Shown: positions 21,237 to 31,561, numbered from the stretch's first letter. The stretch is 64,000 bases of DNA from Thermoplasmata archaeon (GCA_021806235.1 JAJZXU010000017.1:1-64000), one strand, 5' to 3'. The notes: a model not told the origin generated them from the letters alone. Numbers and translations: made by a program.

Positions 21237-23738
21237 TCACGCCACAAAGGCTATTGTAGTGAATACACTTGTAAGGAATACAAATGCAATGAACCACATT
21301 AGTATATTTGCACTTGTTGCAGTTCTTCCCCATAATATCCTCTTGCTTTTCTTTATCTGTATCATGTATCTTACCATTACAGCTATTACACCTACAGCAA
21401 ATAATACATCCATCAATGATATCATCCAGAACATAGATGACATTGGGTTTGCTCCTATTCCTGCAAGACCAAGTGCACTGTATGAATTTATTACTACGAA
21501 TGATAACAGGGATGTTATAAGATATATCACCGCAAATACTGTTGCTATTAACATATAGCTGAATGATTTGTTTCTGTTCTTTCCTATAGCACCACCTAAT
21601 GAGAACCAGGAGAATAAACCCGCTATTCCTATAGTTATTATTGATATTGCTATATATACAGATGCCAGTGATGGGAAGAAGAATGTTGTTGGATCGCTTC
21701 CTTGCACATATGGTGAAACTGACTGTAGTTTTATCCATTCCACCATACCATAGAATGTTGCCATCCATATCATATCACCTGCAAGGAATATTAACATTCC
21801 AAGCCTCATGTTGTTGAGGCCTTTTGTAATAGGTTCTTTCCTGTATGTGGGTGGTACGTTGGGTGATTTTAATTTGTAATCATCGTACATCCATCTGAAA
21901 CAGCCCAGTACAAATATCGCCAGTGCAACTGCAACTACTACATATCCAAGATATGCATAGACTGTTCCAAAGGCGTATGGTTTATATCCCATCAGGGTTA
22001 CAACTGCACCAACGAATGCTAGGAAAAGTCCACTGGCTATAAGTAGTGGTGCAGATGATAATTCCACTTTAGATGGTGCTATTGGATGATGTTGATCCAT
22101 TAATAAATCCCTGTGATCTTTACCACCTACATATGGTTCATAGTCAAAGTTATAATATTTTGGAGGATTTGTTGTGAACCATACAAATCCTGCTGTTGCT
22201 TTGTAAGGATTTGTTTCACTTATTGGTTTGTGTTTCTTCAAAGCGTAACCAAAGTTTGCAAACATTATAAGGAAGGATAAACCGAATATAAATGCACCTA
22301 CTGTTGATATCTGGTTAATTATCGTATAACCAGATCCGGCCTGATATGTATAAACCCTTCTGGGTAAATCATACAGGAAGAACATCGGGAAATATAATAC
22401 ATTTACACCTATATATGCAATTGCCCAGTGTATTCTTCCTAATGTTTCATTATACATTTTCCCGGTAAATTTGGGGAAATAGTAATATAAGTTGCCTATT
22501 AAGGCCATTGTAGCCACTCCTACCATGAAGTAATGGAAGTGCGCCACTATGTAATAATCACCGTGAACTATTGTGTCTATGGCAAGTGATGAGTTGGTAA
22601 CTCCTGTTACACCACCTATCATAAATGATGTTGATGCTGCAAGTGCAAATAATACTGGTGTCTGGAATTTGTGCTTTGCACCAAGTAATGTTGCTATTAT
22701 GCCTACTATAAGCATTGATGTGGGTATCGATATGGTTTCTGTGAATATACTATCTGCCATTAACCATGCAAATATTATGCCTGTCATAAATGTATGATGC
22801 AGGAATACCATTACACTATCAACCGATATTGCACCCATTGCGGCTATCATCCATTTTTTAAGGTAAGGCGCCTTATGGCCAAGATTTGACAGATAGTCAA
22901 ACATTGCACCTGTTCCGGGTAATAGCAATAGGTAAACTTCTGGATGACCGAAGTACCAGAATAGGTTTTCCCACATTAATGCACCACCATATGTTGATAT
23001 GTATACTGAAAAACCAAAAACGTTTGATAGAACCAGTATAAAGAACATTGCAGTAATTTCAGGGAAGACAAACCATGATATCATTGCAACCCATAGTATA
23101 GCCCATGCGAATAAGGGTAAATCCATTAATCTGAAACCTCTTGCTCTTGCCTTGAATATTGTTGCTATAACCTCTGTAGAAGCTATTATGGTACCAAATC
23201 CCCTGAGCACCACAGCGGCAGCAGCACTATCGGCTCCAAGATATGGTGTAAATTTAAATGATGATAGGGGCTGGTATACAGTCCAGCCCGTATCTAAATT
23301 GCCACCGGGTAAAAAGAATCCCGCCCATAATAATAGTCCACTGAATAGATATAACCAGTAACCCAATGCATTAATTCTTGGGTAAATCATATCTCTTGAC
23401 CCTATTGCCAGCGGTATTAAATATATACCAAAGCCAAAACCCAGTGGGCCTAAAAACCATACTAACATTGTCAATCCATGTAGTGTTACTAACTGATTGT
23501 ACTGTAGTGCATCAAGAAATCTTCCTGAGAACAAACTGAAATTGGTAAGGTCATACCTCGGTATTGTCAGTTGTATTCTCATCAATAATGCAAGTACACC
23601 ACCTCCAATAAAGAAAACCAATGATGTCAATATATACAATAGACCTATCTGTTTATGGTTTGTTGAAAAGACCCAACCTTTCACAGAATTATAGATCTTA
23701 TTATTTTCTTCGTACACTTCATTATTTCTGCCTTCCAT
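21237..23738 (-). CDS. Fused heme-copper oxidase subunits I + III
   Basis: Subunit I ligands TLHGLTM, GHPEVY, HHTFMTG, HFHYFMVG; C-terminal subunit III segment NNMRLGMLIFLAGDMIWMATFYGMVEW. Confidence 0.95.
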   Translation of the reverse strand: MEGRNNEVYEENNKIYNSVKGWVFSTNHKQIGLLYILTSLVFFIGGGVLALLMRIQLTIPRYDLTNFSLFSGRFLDALQYNQLVTLHGLTMLVWFLGPLGFGFGIYLIPLAIGSRDMIYPRINALGYWLYLFSGLLLWAGFFLPGGNLDTGWTVYQPLSSFKFTPYLGADSAAAAVVLRGFGTIIASTEVIATIFKARARGFRLMDLPLFAWAILWVAMISWFVFPEITAMFFILVLSNVFGFSVYISTYGGALMWENLFWYFGHPEVYLLLLPGTGAMFDYLSNLGHKAPYLKKWMIAAMGAISVDSVMVFLHHTFMTGIIFAWLMADSIFTETISIPTSMLIVGIIATLLGAKHKFQTPVLFALAASTSFMIGGVTGVTNSSLAIDTIVHGDYYIVAHFHYFMVGVATMALIGNLYYYFPKFTGKMYNETLGRIHWAIAYIGVNVLYFPMFFLYDLPRRVYTYQAGSGYTIINQISTVGAFIFGLSFLIMFANFGYALKKHKPISETNPYKATAGFVWFTTNPPKYYNFDYEPYVGGKDHRDLLMDQHHPIAPSKVELSSAPLLIASGLFLAFVGAVVTLMGYKPYAFGTVYAYLGYVVVAVALAIFVLGCFRWMYDDYKLKSPNVPPTYRKEPITKGLNNMRLGMLIFLAGDMIWMATFYGMVEWIKLQSVSPYVQGSDPTTFFFPSLASVYIAISIITIGIAGLFSWFSLGGAIGKNRNKSFSYMLIATVFAVIYLITSLLSFVVINSYSALGLAGIGANPMSSMFWMISLMDVLFAVGVIAVMVRYMIQIKKSKRILWGRTATSANILMWFIAFVFLTSVFTTIAFVA

Positions 23739-23944
23739 GCATCTAACATATTTATTTTAGATATAAGTGTAATTATAGAATATTTTCAGATAGATTATGA
23801 TTCTATACAGATGTTATTTTACCGTCATTATAGTTTATTTTGATTTAAATTTGTTTTTATATCACCGGATATCATCGAATATCGATATAATATTACCATT
23901 ATTTTGCTAAAAATTACTGTAAATAAAAAACGATTTATACAGAA

Positions 23945-24724
23945 TTGAAATTTTGGTATATGGCAAAGGAAAGGAATATAGATTATAAATTATTGACTTT
24001 CTTTATAATCTTCCTGATAATTGTTGCGTTTCTAGGTATATATGGTGCATACCATTATAATCCATCAGATGAGAACATAGAACTTGAACAGTACTGTCAA
24101 ATAAGCACTTCCAATTTAATAAAAAATAACAGCAATGAACATATTTATTTTGTTTCCTGGGGTGGTAGCCCATTTGGTGCTGCGAGTTCATGGGCTATAT
24201 ACTCGTTTTTGAATGAATGGGGTGTGCATAATATAAAATATAACTATACGGAATCTATGAATAATTTTCAGTATAACAATACACCTGGATTAATGTTATA
24301 CAACAGTACGTATAATTTCACATATAACAGCCATGCGGTTACATTGAGTACAATTTACTTATATGGTAAAAATATCTCTAATAATAGCCAGGAAATAAAA
24401 TTGGGGCTTAATGAACTAAAAAACATGGTGCCCAAAGATGTGTATAATGAAATAAAAATATATACAACCGAAGCCATAGTAGATGGTACAAGCAATACAA
24501 GTGCAAACATGAGCAGTATACCACATATAAATACTGTAACGTTGATAACTGGAAAGGATGGAGCCTATTTGTTTAACGGTTACCTTTTGTACCCCGGTAA
24601 TTCAGGTTTGGTCAATAATAGTAAACCATTAACTCCTGAAGTTGTAATGGGAAATATAACCTCTATAGGGGGTATAAAAACCTCTATAGGGGGCATAGAA
24701 ACCACATTAAATAAGGTTAAATAA
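23945..24724 (+). CDS. DUF929-like membrane-anchored protein
   Basis: N-terminal TM; YFVSWGGSPFGAASSWAIYSFLNEWG resembles the DUF929 signature. Confidence 0.65.
   Translation: MKFWYMAKERNIDYKLLTFFIIFLIIVAFLGIYGAYHYNPSDENIELEQYCQISTSNLIKNNSNEHIYFVSWGGSPFGAASSWAIYSFLNEWGVHNIKYNYTESMNNFQYNNTPGLMLYNSTYNFTYNSHAVTLSTIYLYGKNISNNSQEIKLGLNELKNMVPKDVYNEIKIYTTEAIVDGTSNTSANMSSIPHINTVTLITGKDGAYLFNGYLLYPGNSGLVNNSKPLTPEVVMGNITSIGGIKTSIGGIETTLNKVK
24659..24700 (+). repeat. Two tandem 21-bp direct repeats (ACCTCTATAGGGGGYATARAA), in frame, encoding TSIGGIK-TSIGGIE
   Basis: Direct reading; copies differ at two positions. Confidence 0.9.
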
Positions 24725-24767
24725 AAAAATTAAACGTCTTAAAATTCTTAATTGAAAAATAATTAAT

Positions 24768-24980
24768 TTAAACCTTATGTTTTTCCCTTAGTTTGTATAT
24801 TATAAGGACTGTAACAAATGCTAGCCCTACAGCCAACATGAACAAATCTACAGCATAACCAGCCGCATAAAAACCACCAATTATAGAACCCGTAGAATCA
24901 GGTTTTATTCCTCTTGTTATACCAGCCAGCGGTAATAGCGCTAGATTTCTTAGTTTTCCTGCTTTATCTCTATGTATCAT
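24768..24980 (-). CDS. Small membrane protein (70 aa), unknown
   Basis: ORF with one clear TM helix AVDLFMLAVGLAFVTVLIIYKL. Confidence 0.5.
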   Translation of the reverse strand: MIHRDKAGKLRNLALLPLAGITRGIKPDSTGSIIGGFYAAGYAVDLFMLAVGLAFVTVLIIYKLREKHKV

Positions 24981-25066
24981 AATACATTAACTTAAAAAAA
25001 TATATAAGTCTTATTATAAAATATGTTTATAATTGGTTAATAATTAATTAAAATAAATAAAAATAT

Positions 25067-25324
25067 TCAGTCGTTTATCTGCTTATTTTTGTCATTGTTG
25101 TTTTTTATTTTGTTCTTGTCGCCGGAATTTTTAAATGAAAGTTTAACAACTGCCAGTGCTGTAATGCCTAAACCTACTATATATAAACCTGCCCCAAGTA
25201 TCCCGAAATATGCACTGAATGGTATTAATGAGAATAGAGATATCATAAATATCCCAAAACCTCCTCCAATTAAAATCAAACCGATTGCCAATCTTTTCCA
25301 CACGTTATCAACCATAATTATCAC
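25067..25324 (-). CDS. Small two-TM membrane protein, unknown
   Basis: LAIGLILIGGGFGIFMISLFSLIPFSAYFGILGAGLYIVGLGITALAVVKL. Confidence 0.6.
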   Translation of the reverse strand: MIIMVDNVWKRLAIGLILIGGGFGIFMISLFSLIPFSAYFGILGAGLYIVGLGITALAVVKLSFKNSGDKNKIKNNNDKNKQIND

Positions 25325-25702
25325 TATTAATAAATTATATACTATTTTAATATATAATTTTTATTGTAGACATTGTATATTGTTTATATAATGATATTCT
25401 CCTTACGGTTAAACATTTTTCAGCTTCCCCTATTGAAATAAAAATGCTTCAAGAACTTATTTCACACTCTCAACCCAAATTAAGGCCTATCCCTCATTTA
25501 TTTTATATAGGTTAAATCTCCTACAGTAATCGGGTAAATAATATTGAAGTGAATGTTATTATTTTATATTGAATTAATTTCACGGGCTATTCTTTAATTA
25601 TATAGATATATAATTAATATTGTTCCCTATGGTATGGGTAATATTTTATTAAAATTCCCTATGCCAAAGGAAAACTTAAATAACATTCATATATAATCTA
25701 TT

Positions 25703-27004
25703 ATGGCAGATGTTACCCAGCTTATGTATATTTTAAAAGACCAGAAAGATAGAATGATGCATCTCACATCTGAGAATAAAATCATAAAGAGGGAATTGCC
25801 ATTCAGTACAGATGTATTATCCACCGGTGCGGCAACAATAATACTTGGACCAAGAAGATGTGGTAAATCAACCTTTTCATTTGAGCTCCTTGGGGATAAA
25901 AAATTTGGTTACATAAACTTTGATGATGAAAGATTGAACATATCGATAGAAGATCTCAACCAGGTAATAGAGGCTATTTATTCCCTGGAGGGTAATGTGG
26001 AAATATTGCTATTTGATGAGATCCAGGAAGTACCCGGGTGGGAAAAATTCATATCAAGATTAATAGACGAAAAAAAGATAATGATAACTGGAAGCAATTC
26101 AAAATTATCAGGTAAGGGATTATCAACATACATGACTGGAAGGCATATAAATTATAATCTTCTGCCATTTAGTTTTACAGAATTTCTCACATATTACGGT
26201 TTTTATCTGGAAAAAAATAATGTTTATACAACAGAGAAAAAAGCGGAGCTGGTGAATTTTCTTAATAAATATATGGAGATGGGTGGATTCCCACTGGCAT
26301 TAAAAATAGGCAGGGATTACCTTGTTGATTTATATACTGATATCATTGAGCATGATATAGTACAGGCATATGGAATAAAATTAAAATTAAAATTAAAGGA
26401 ATTTACCAGATATGTCATTACAAATTATTCATCAGAAATAAGTTATAACAGGTTAAGCAGGATTCTAGAAATATCAGGTAAAAGTACTATAAATAACTGG
26501 ATGTCCTATTTTAATGATGCATATATTTTTTTTACTGTGGAAAAATTCTCATTTAAAATGAAAGAATCCATAATGTCACCAAAAAAGGTTTATGTAATAG
26601 ATGATGGCTTGATAAATATAAATTCATTTGATAGAAATACAGGCAGATTGATGGAGAATACAGTTGCTATTGATCTTTTGAAATGCAAGAACTATAGCAA
26701 TGGTAATTTTGAAATAAATTACTGGAAGGATTACAGTAACCGCGAAATAGATTTTGTTATTCATAAAGGAATGAAAGTGCTTAAATTAATAAATGTCACA
26801 TTTTCCTCGTCCATGAAAGATATAAAGGATAGAGAAATAAACTCGTTAATAGGGGGGTCAGTGGAATTAAACTGCAATGACCTGTATATAATTACCTGGG
26901 ATTATGAATCCACTGAAAAGTTTAATGGAAAAACAATTAAATTTATACCACTGTGGAAATGGCTTATCGATAAGGATAAAATAATTACCAGGGAAAATCT
27001 GTAA
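25703..27004 (+). CDS. Archaeal AAA ATPase with DUF4143-like C-terminal domain
   Basis: IILGPRRCGKSTF Walker A, ILLFDEIQEVPGWEKFI Walker B, ITGSNSKLSGKGLSTYMTGRHINYNLLPFSFTEFL. Confidence 0.9.
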   Translation: MADVTQLMYILKDQKDRMMHLTSENKIIKRELPFSTDVLSTGAATIILGPRRCGKSTFSFELLGDKKFGYINFDDERLNISIEDLNQVIEAIYSLEGNVEILLFDEIQEVPGWEKFISRLIDEKKIMITGSNSKLSGKGLSTYMTGRHINYNLLPFSFTEFLTYYGFYLEKNNVYTTEKKAELVNFLNKYMEMGGFPLALKIGRDYLVDLYTDIIEHDIVQAYGIKLKLKLKEFTRYVITNYSSEISYNRLSRILEISGKSTINNWMSYFNDAYIFFTVEKFSFKMKESIMSPKKVYVIDDGLININSFDRNTGRLMENTVAIDLLKCKNYSNGNFEINYWKDYSNREIDFVIHKGMKVLKLINVTFSSSMKDIKDREINSLIGGSVELNCNDLYIITWDYESTEKFNGKTIKFIPLWKWLIDKDKIITRENL

Positions 27005-27032
27005 ATTTATGCATAAAATGGGTTATAATTAC

Positions 27033-27049
27033 ACGCAATAGTTTTGCGT
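27033..27049 (+). terminator. Terminator-like hairpin ACGCAA-TAGTT-TTGCGT followed by TTTTAA
   Basis: 6-bp perfect stem just 3' of the 25703-27004 ORF. Confidence 0.4.
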
Positions 27050-27267
27050 TTTAATATATATGAGATATTTTCCCAGTAAGGCATCGCTTTTACACGCAAT
27101 ATGATTTTATCATATATTTCATCCACTTCCCGGAACTTACTATACGGCTTCTGAATTTCAATTCATGTTAACAAATTGCAAAAACATTGATACGGTTTCA
27201 AAATTCTTTTATCATTAATATTAGTGAATATATTCACTAATTAACCTTTTATATATAGTTACAATAA

Positions 27268-27438
27268 ATGTTTATGATAAGTGAGATAATTATGAGTGCA
27301 GTTGCGCTACATAAAGTTGCATATAATCCAAATAACGAATTTCTGTTTTTAGGAGTGGTTATGACCGTAAGTTCACTTGTAACGATAGGCGCAACGATAA
27401 TGATGAAGCTATTCCTGCTAAGGAAGACAAACTATTAA
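27268..27438 (+). CDS. Putative small single-TM protein (56 aa, or 48 aa from Met at 27292), missing from ORF track
   Basis: Manual translation MFMISEIIMSAVALHKVAYNPNNEFLFLGVVMTVSSLVTIGATIMMKLFLLRKTNY*; TATA-like TTTTATATATAG about 20 nt upstream. Confidence 0.45.
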   Translation: MFMISEIIMSAVALHKVAYNPNNEFLFLGVVMTVSSLVTIGATIMMKLFLLRKTNY

Positions 27439-27721
27439 GTATGTTTTTATAAACTTTATACAAATAAAAAAAATATTATTAGTTTTGCCTACCAGTGTTT
27501 TTATTATTTTATGCATCATGTTTATATTATATTTTTGCGGGTTTTATGTGCTGTAATATCTGTAAATAAAAAGGGTTCTGGTACATCCTACCTTTAAATT
27601 AAATATATATGATAACCATTATCTAAACCAGAAATTGTTATAGAATATGTTAAAAATATGATTATCGAAAGTATATATAACCATAAAAATAACTATCAGG
27701 AACTGATTAAAAATGGGTATA

Positions 27722-29281
27722 TCAGTTTTGATTGGATTCTTTTGCTATCCCTCTTCTTTTATTTTTTATTATATAGGGTTCTTCCGGTATTGAATATTGA
27801 TACATTGTATCTATTGTACTTAACCACATAAATGGCAATGCAACCCCCCACAATATCGCAGAAAAGTATATTTGCTGTGTTACCCCATATAATGGATATA
27901 ATGTGGTTACATTTATAAGGGATATATAGAACAGTACAAGTGCTGTCATACTGAACATCATTGAATTAAACTCAACGTATGCCCTTTTAAGTTCATATAA
28001 ATTAATGTAAACAAGATATGTTATCAATCCTGATACAAGAGAAAATATGTTCATAAGCAGATAAAACATATAATATGTATATGCATAGTAAGCTATTGAT
28101 GGAATGAACCATATAAACATTAATAATGAGGCACCTATAACCATAGCGATTTTTATTTTATTATTCCTGATATTTGGTTTTATGCCTATTTTTGTTAATA
28201 CGTATACAAGGAATATGCCTGCAACAAACATTAATATGTTGATGCCATAAAAGAATAATAATGATGTAAATTCAAGATTAAAGGCTATTCCCAGGGTTTC
28301 AGCTACGGGTGTAATAATTATAAAGAATATTGCCAGTAATGGGAATGCGTTGCTATTCCTTATATCCTTTATATTGGAAACAAGTTTAATTCTTGATCTT
28401 TTTGTAAGAAAAACAGTAAGCATAAAATTACTGAATAGAAGCAATGCTATGCTTTCTGATAATAGTACTGTGCTTACAGTGGTGGCAATTACGGCAGCCA
28501 CAGTTGGCAGAGTTGCCGTTAACCCCTCACACTGGCAGCTAAGTACGGAAATACCACCACTTACTGTTGGACTTATCAGAGTTTTTGCATTGTTTCCTTT
28601 CTTATTATTTCCCATCTGGGATTTCCCGGTACCACCCTTCACTATGCCAAATATTAAAAAGTAGTTTTCTGTTAATAAGGCTGCGAGTATAACATAAAGT
28701 ATTATTGACTGAATTCCCACAGTAAGGTTCAGATAATTCACCCTCGTTATAATGCCATAATAGAAGAAGAATGGAACTTTTGACGCTGGAAAATCAGCAT
28801 AGATCGAATCAACAACTATTTTTGTGGGTTCTACCGGTACAGTTACTACAAGAAATTTTGATATAAACAGCATTATAAATAATATAAGGATAAATGTGGC
28901 ACCACGATAGAAAAGCTTTTTGTCCTTCCTGAAATATGTTATATCTATTATATCTGTATAAAATGCTAATGTAAACAGGACTAAAACCTCTATTAATGGG
29001 TAAATTATGTATGTAAACAACAGTATGATAAATGTTACAAGGCCTATGAATAGAAAATATGCATATATTCTATTGACTATGGAATTTTTTCTGAAAAAAA
29101 CTAGAAGTGGCAATATAACGTATGGCAAAATAATAAACAAAAATTGGTATGCTGCTGGATATAACCTTGTTGAGTATACAACAAAAACGCCGGTAATATA
29201 AGAATAAAAAAATAAGTATATTGTGAATACAGATATTAATATGCTTTCTATAGCTTCTCTCTTCATATTATTGGATATCAA
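27722..29281 (-). CDS. Polytopic membrane protein (519 aa) with SCQC motif, unknown function
   Basis: Many TM helices; conserved-looking GGISVLSCQCEGLTATLPTVAAV segment. Confidence 0.8.
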   Translation of the reverse strand: MISNNMKREAIESILISVFTIYLFFYSYITGVFVVYSTRLYPAAYQFLFIILPYVILPLLVFFRKNSIVNRIYAYFLFIGLVTFIILLFTYIIYPLIEVLVLFTLAFYTDIIDITYFRKDKKLFYRGATFILILFIMLFISKFLVVTVPVEPTKIVVDSIYADFPASKVPFFFYYGIITRVNYLNLTVGIQSIILYVILAALLTENYFLIFGIVKGGTGKSQMGNNKKGNNAKTLISPTVSGGISVLSCQCEGLTATLPTVAAVIATTVSTVLLSESIALLLFSNFMLTVFLTKRSRIKLVSNIKDIRNSNAFPLLAIFFIIITPVAETLGIAFNLEFTSLLFFYGINILMFVAGIFLVYVLTKIGIKPNIRNNKIKIAMVIGASLLMFIWFIPSIAYYAYTYYMFYLLMNIFSLVSGLITYLVYINLYELKRAYVEFNSMMFSMTALVLFYISLINVTTLYPLYGVTQQIYFSAILWGVALPFMWLSTIDTMYQYSIPEEPYIIKNKRRGIAKESNQN

Positions 29282-29332
29282 TAACTACGAATAAGTTTAA
29301 TTATAGAATAATGTCTACAATCACATAATAAT

Positions 29333-31555
29333 ATGATAACACAATTGCATAACCAGATGGGTAACCTTACATTAATTTTAGGACTGATTACGATAATTAT
29401 AATGGTTACTTACATAGTATTAGTATTTTCATACGTCCTCAGGCATAAATATGATATAACATTTGTAAGGGTAGCTGTAATAGGCATATTTACGGCCATG
29501 ATGGCAAGCATGCTTGACGCGTTATTACTTTATATTACAACAGCAAGGAATTTTTTAGATACAAGCCTTGCATTCGCTTTTGGAATGATTTTAATGACAC
29601 AACCGCTGGTTGCAACGTTTGTTGGAGTGATGCATGGCGGATTGCACAGAAAAGGTATTACAAAATCAAATTCAATAGCATTTACCGGGCTTATAGTATG
29701 GAATGAAATATCTATGGGATTATTCCTCTATTATCTTTTTAACCCAACAATAATACATTTTGACTATTATCATGCATTTTATTCCCCTGATTTTATATAT
29801 GCCCTAAGTAATGGAATAAATACCCTGTATTTCCTTATACCCATGAGCGTAGAGATGATTGCATTATTCTTTGTTTATAAACCAAAGGGAATGCATAAAT
29901 ATGCGGCAATATCAATATTTACTATGGATTTATTTTCCCCCACAATACTGGGGAACGATAAATTTGTTTTCATAGGTGGTGTTGGAGAAACAGCGGTTAT
30001 GATAATATTTATGATAATATTCTTTGAATTCATAGCATCACACAAAATGGTACTGCCCAGAGAAGATGCATACCATATAAAAATGATTTTTATAGACTAT
30101 GGCCTTATGGCAGCGGGAACCTTTATCGGTACAATTGTGTTAAAACCATTCGGACTTGTGTGGATATTCTACGCAATGGCTATAATATTTGGTATGTGGT
30201 ATTATTTCCAGAGCATGTTTTCAGTAACAATAAACACAACCACAGAGGTAACAGAGAACAATATTGAGATAAAAAGAAAGAAAACTGTATCAAAACCTGC
30301 CTATTTAATCTTCTTTGTACTGGTAACATCATTTGTATCTGAACTTCTAATGGCAGGTGCGATGGATTTTGCAACGTATGATTACCTTCCCTTTTATAAT
30401 GTTATAGATACTTTGCCTGTTTACGGCCATATTACTATAGCTTCCTTTTATGCAAAGGATGTGTTAAAAGAATTTGTTTCTCCATTTGTTCCAGCTACAA
30501 CAGGAACTAAAAATTTTCTTGTTTTCTACGATATGGCCGGCGGTGTTTATAAATTCACACCTGTATCCATATTTATTGAAATTTTATACATTATTGGTTT
30601 TATAACGGTTTCAACAACATTTTTAATTATAATGGGTATAGAGATGGGTGTCCTGGTAATAGCACAGATGAGAAAATTAAAGGATAGGGGAAAAAGAATA
30701 AACTTAACATTTGCATTAACAGCATATATATTATATACAATATTTGGGCCAAACTTCCTTGATCCGGCATGGTATAATAAATTGCCCCTGTGGGCAAATA
30801 CTGGTGCAGAGGCAGCATTATACCCAGATCTCATAATACCTTTACTTGGGTCATATGCATTATACGCAGTGCTTGCATTATTATTCGGAAGAAGGTCATA
30901 CTGCTCCACCTTATGCCCATCTGCAGTAATGTTTGGCGGTACTTTAGGGCAATCCATGATACAGTACAATTATAATACAAAAATAAGTAAAAAAATGCGT
31001 GGAAGCAAATTTACAGATTCCATAATGTTTATAGCAACAGGTAGCTGGCTATGGGCTATACTGGCATCATTATTTTCATATTTTTATACAACTACTGGCA
31101 ATTTAACATTCAGCATCTATGGCATAGACCCCTCAGTATTTTATTCGTATTTTATCTGGAATTTATTATGGTATGTATTCTTCTTTTCAATACCGTTTGT
31201 TGGTATGAGCCCGTGCCGTAAATACGGATGGTGCTCTACCGGCACTCTGGTAGGATTTTTCAGTGTTCTGGGATTTTTCAAACTTAAGGTTAAGGATAAA
31301 AATTTATGTAAAACATGTAAAACAAAGGATTGTGCAAAATCCTGTGAGGTTGGTTTATCCACAATGCCCGGGTCATTTATCAAAAATGGTTCCTTCAAGA
31401 GTATTAAATGTGTTGGTTCTGGAGATTGCATAAGGGCATGCCCGTATGATAACATATATTTTTATGATGTGAGGAATTATCTGGGTGAAAAACTCATGCA
31501 TAAAAAAGCAGATAAAAATGAGGAAATAACAAAACTTAAGGAAAATGATTGGTGA
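29333..31555 (+). CDS. Polytopic membrane protein with C-terminal NapH/CcoG-like polyferredoxin region (740 aa)
   Basis: RSYCSTLCPSAVMFGG, SPCRKYGWCSTGT, CKTCKTKDCAKSCEVGL, CVGSGDCIRACPYDNI cysteine clusters after a long TM-rich N-terminus. Confidence 0.85.
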   Translation: MITQLHNQMGNLTLILGLITIIIMVTYIVLVFSYVLRHKYDITFVRVAVIGIFTAMMASMLDALLLYITTARNFLDTSLAFAFGMILMTQPLVATFVGVMHGGLHRKGITKSNSIAFTGLIVWNEISMGLFLYYLFNPTIIHFDYYHAFYSPDFIYALSNGINTLYFLIPMSVEMIALFFVYKPKGMHKYAAISIFTMDLFSPTILGNDKFVFIGGVGETAVMIIFMIIFFEFIASHKMVLPREDAYHIKMIFIDYGLMAAGTFIGTIVLKPFGLVWIFYAMAIIFGMWYYFQSMFSVTINTTTEVTENNIEIKRKKTVSKPAYLIFFVLVTSFVSELLMAGAMDFATYDYLPFYNVIDTLPVYGHITIASFYAKDVLKEFVSPFVPATTGTKNFLVFYDMAGGVYKFTPVSIFIEILYIIGFITVSTTFLIIMGIEMGVLVIAQMRKLKDRGKRINLTFALTAYILYTIFGPNFLDPAWYNKLPLWANTGAEAALYPDLIIPLLGSYALYAVLALLFGRRSYCSTLCPSAVMFGGTLGQSMIQYNYNTKISKKMRGSKFTDSIMFIATGSWLWAILASLFSYFYTTTGNLTFSIYGIDPSVFYSYFIWNLLWYVFFFSIPFVGMSPCRKYGWCSTGTLVGFFSVLGFFKLKVKDKNLCKTCKTKDCAKSCEVGLSTMPGSFIKNGSFKSIKCVGSGDCIRACPYDNIYFYDVRNYLGEKLMHKKADKNEEITKLKENDW

Positions 31556-31561
31556 ATTAAA

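Noticed and set aside
21232-21768. 178-aa minus-strand ORF inside coxI/III
   Set aside because: Alternate frame of the strongly supported fused oxidase gene; Cys/Asn/Ile-rich non-protein-like composition
26370-26400. AATTAAAATTAAAATTAAA microrepeat
   Set aside because: Encodes IKLKLKLKEF inside a good ORF; expected in AT-rich coding DNA
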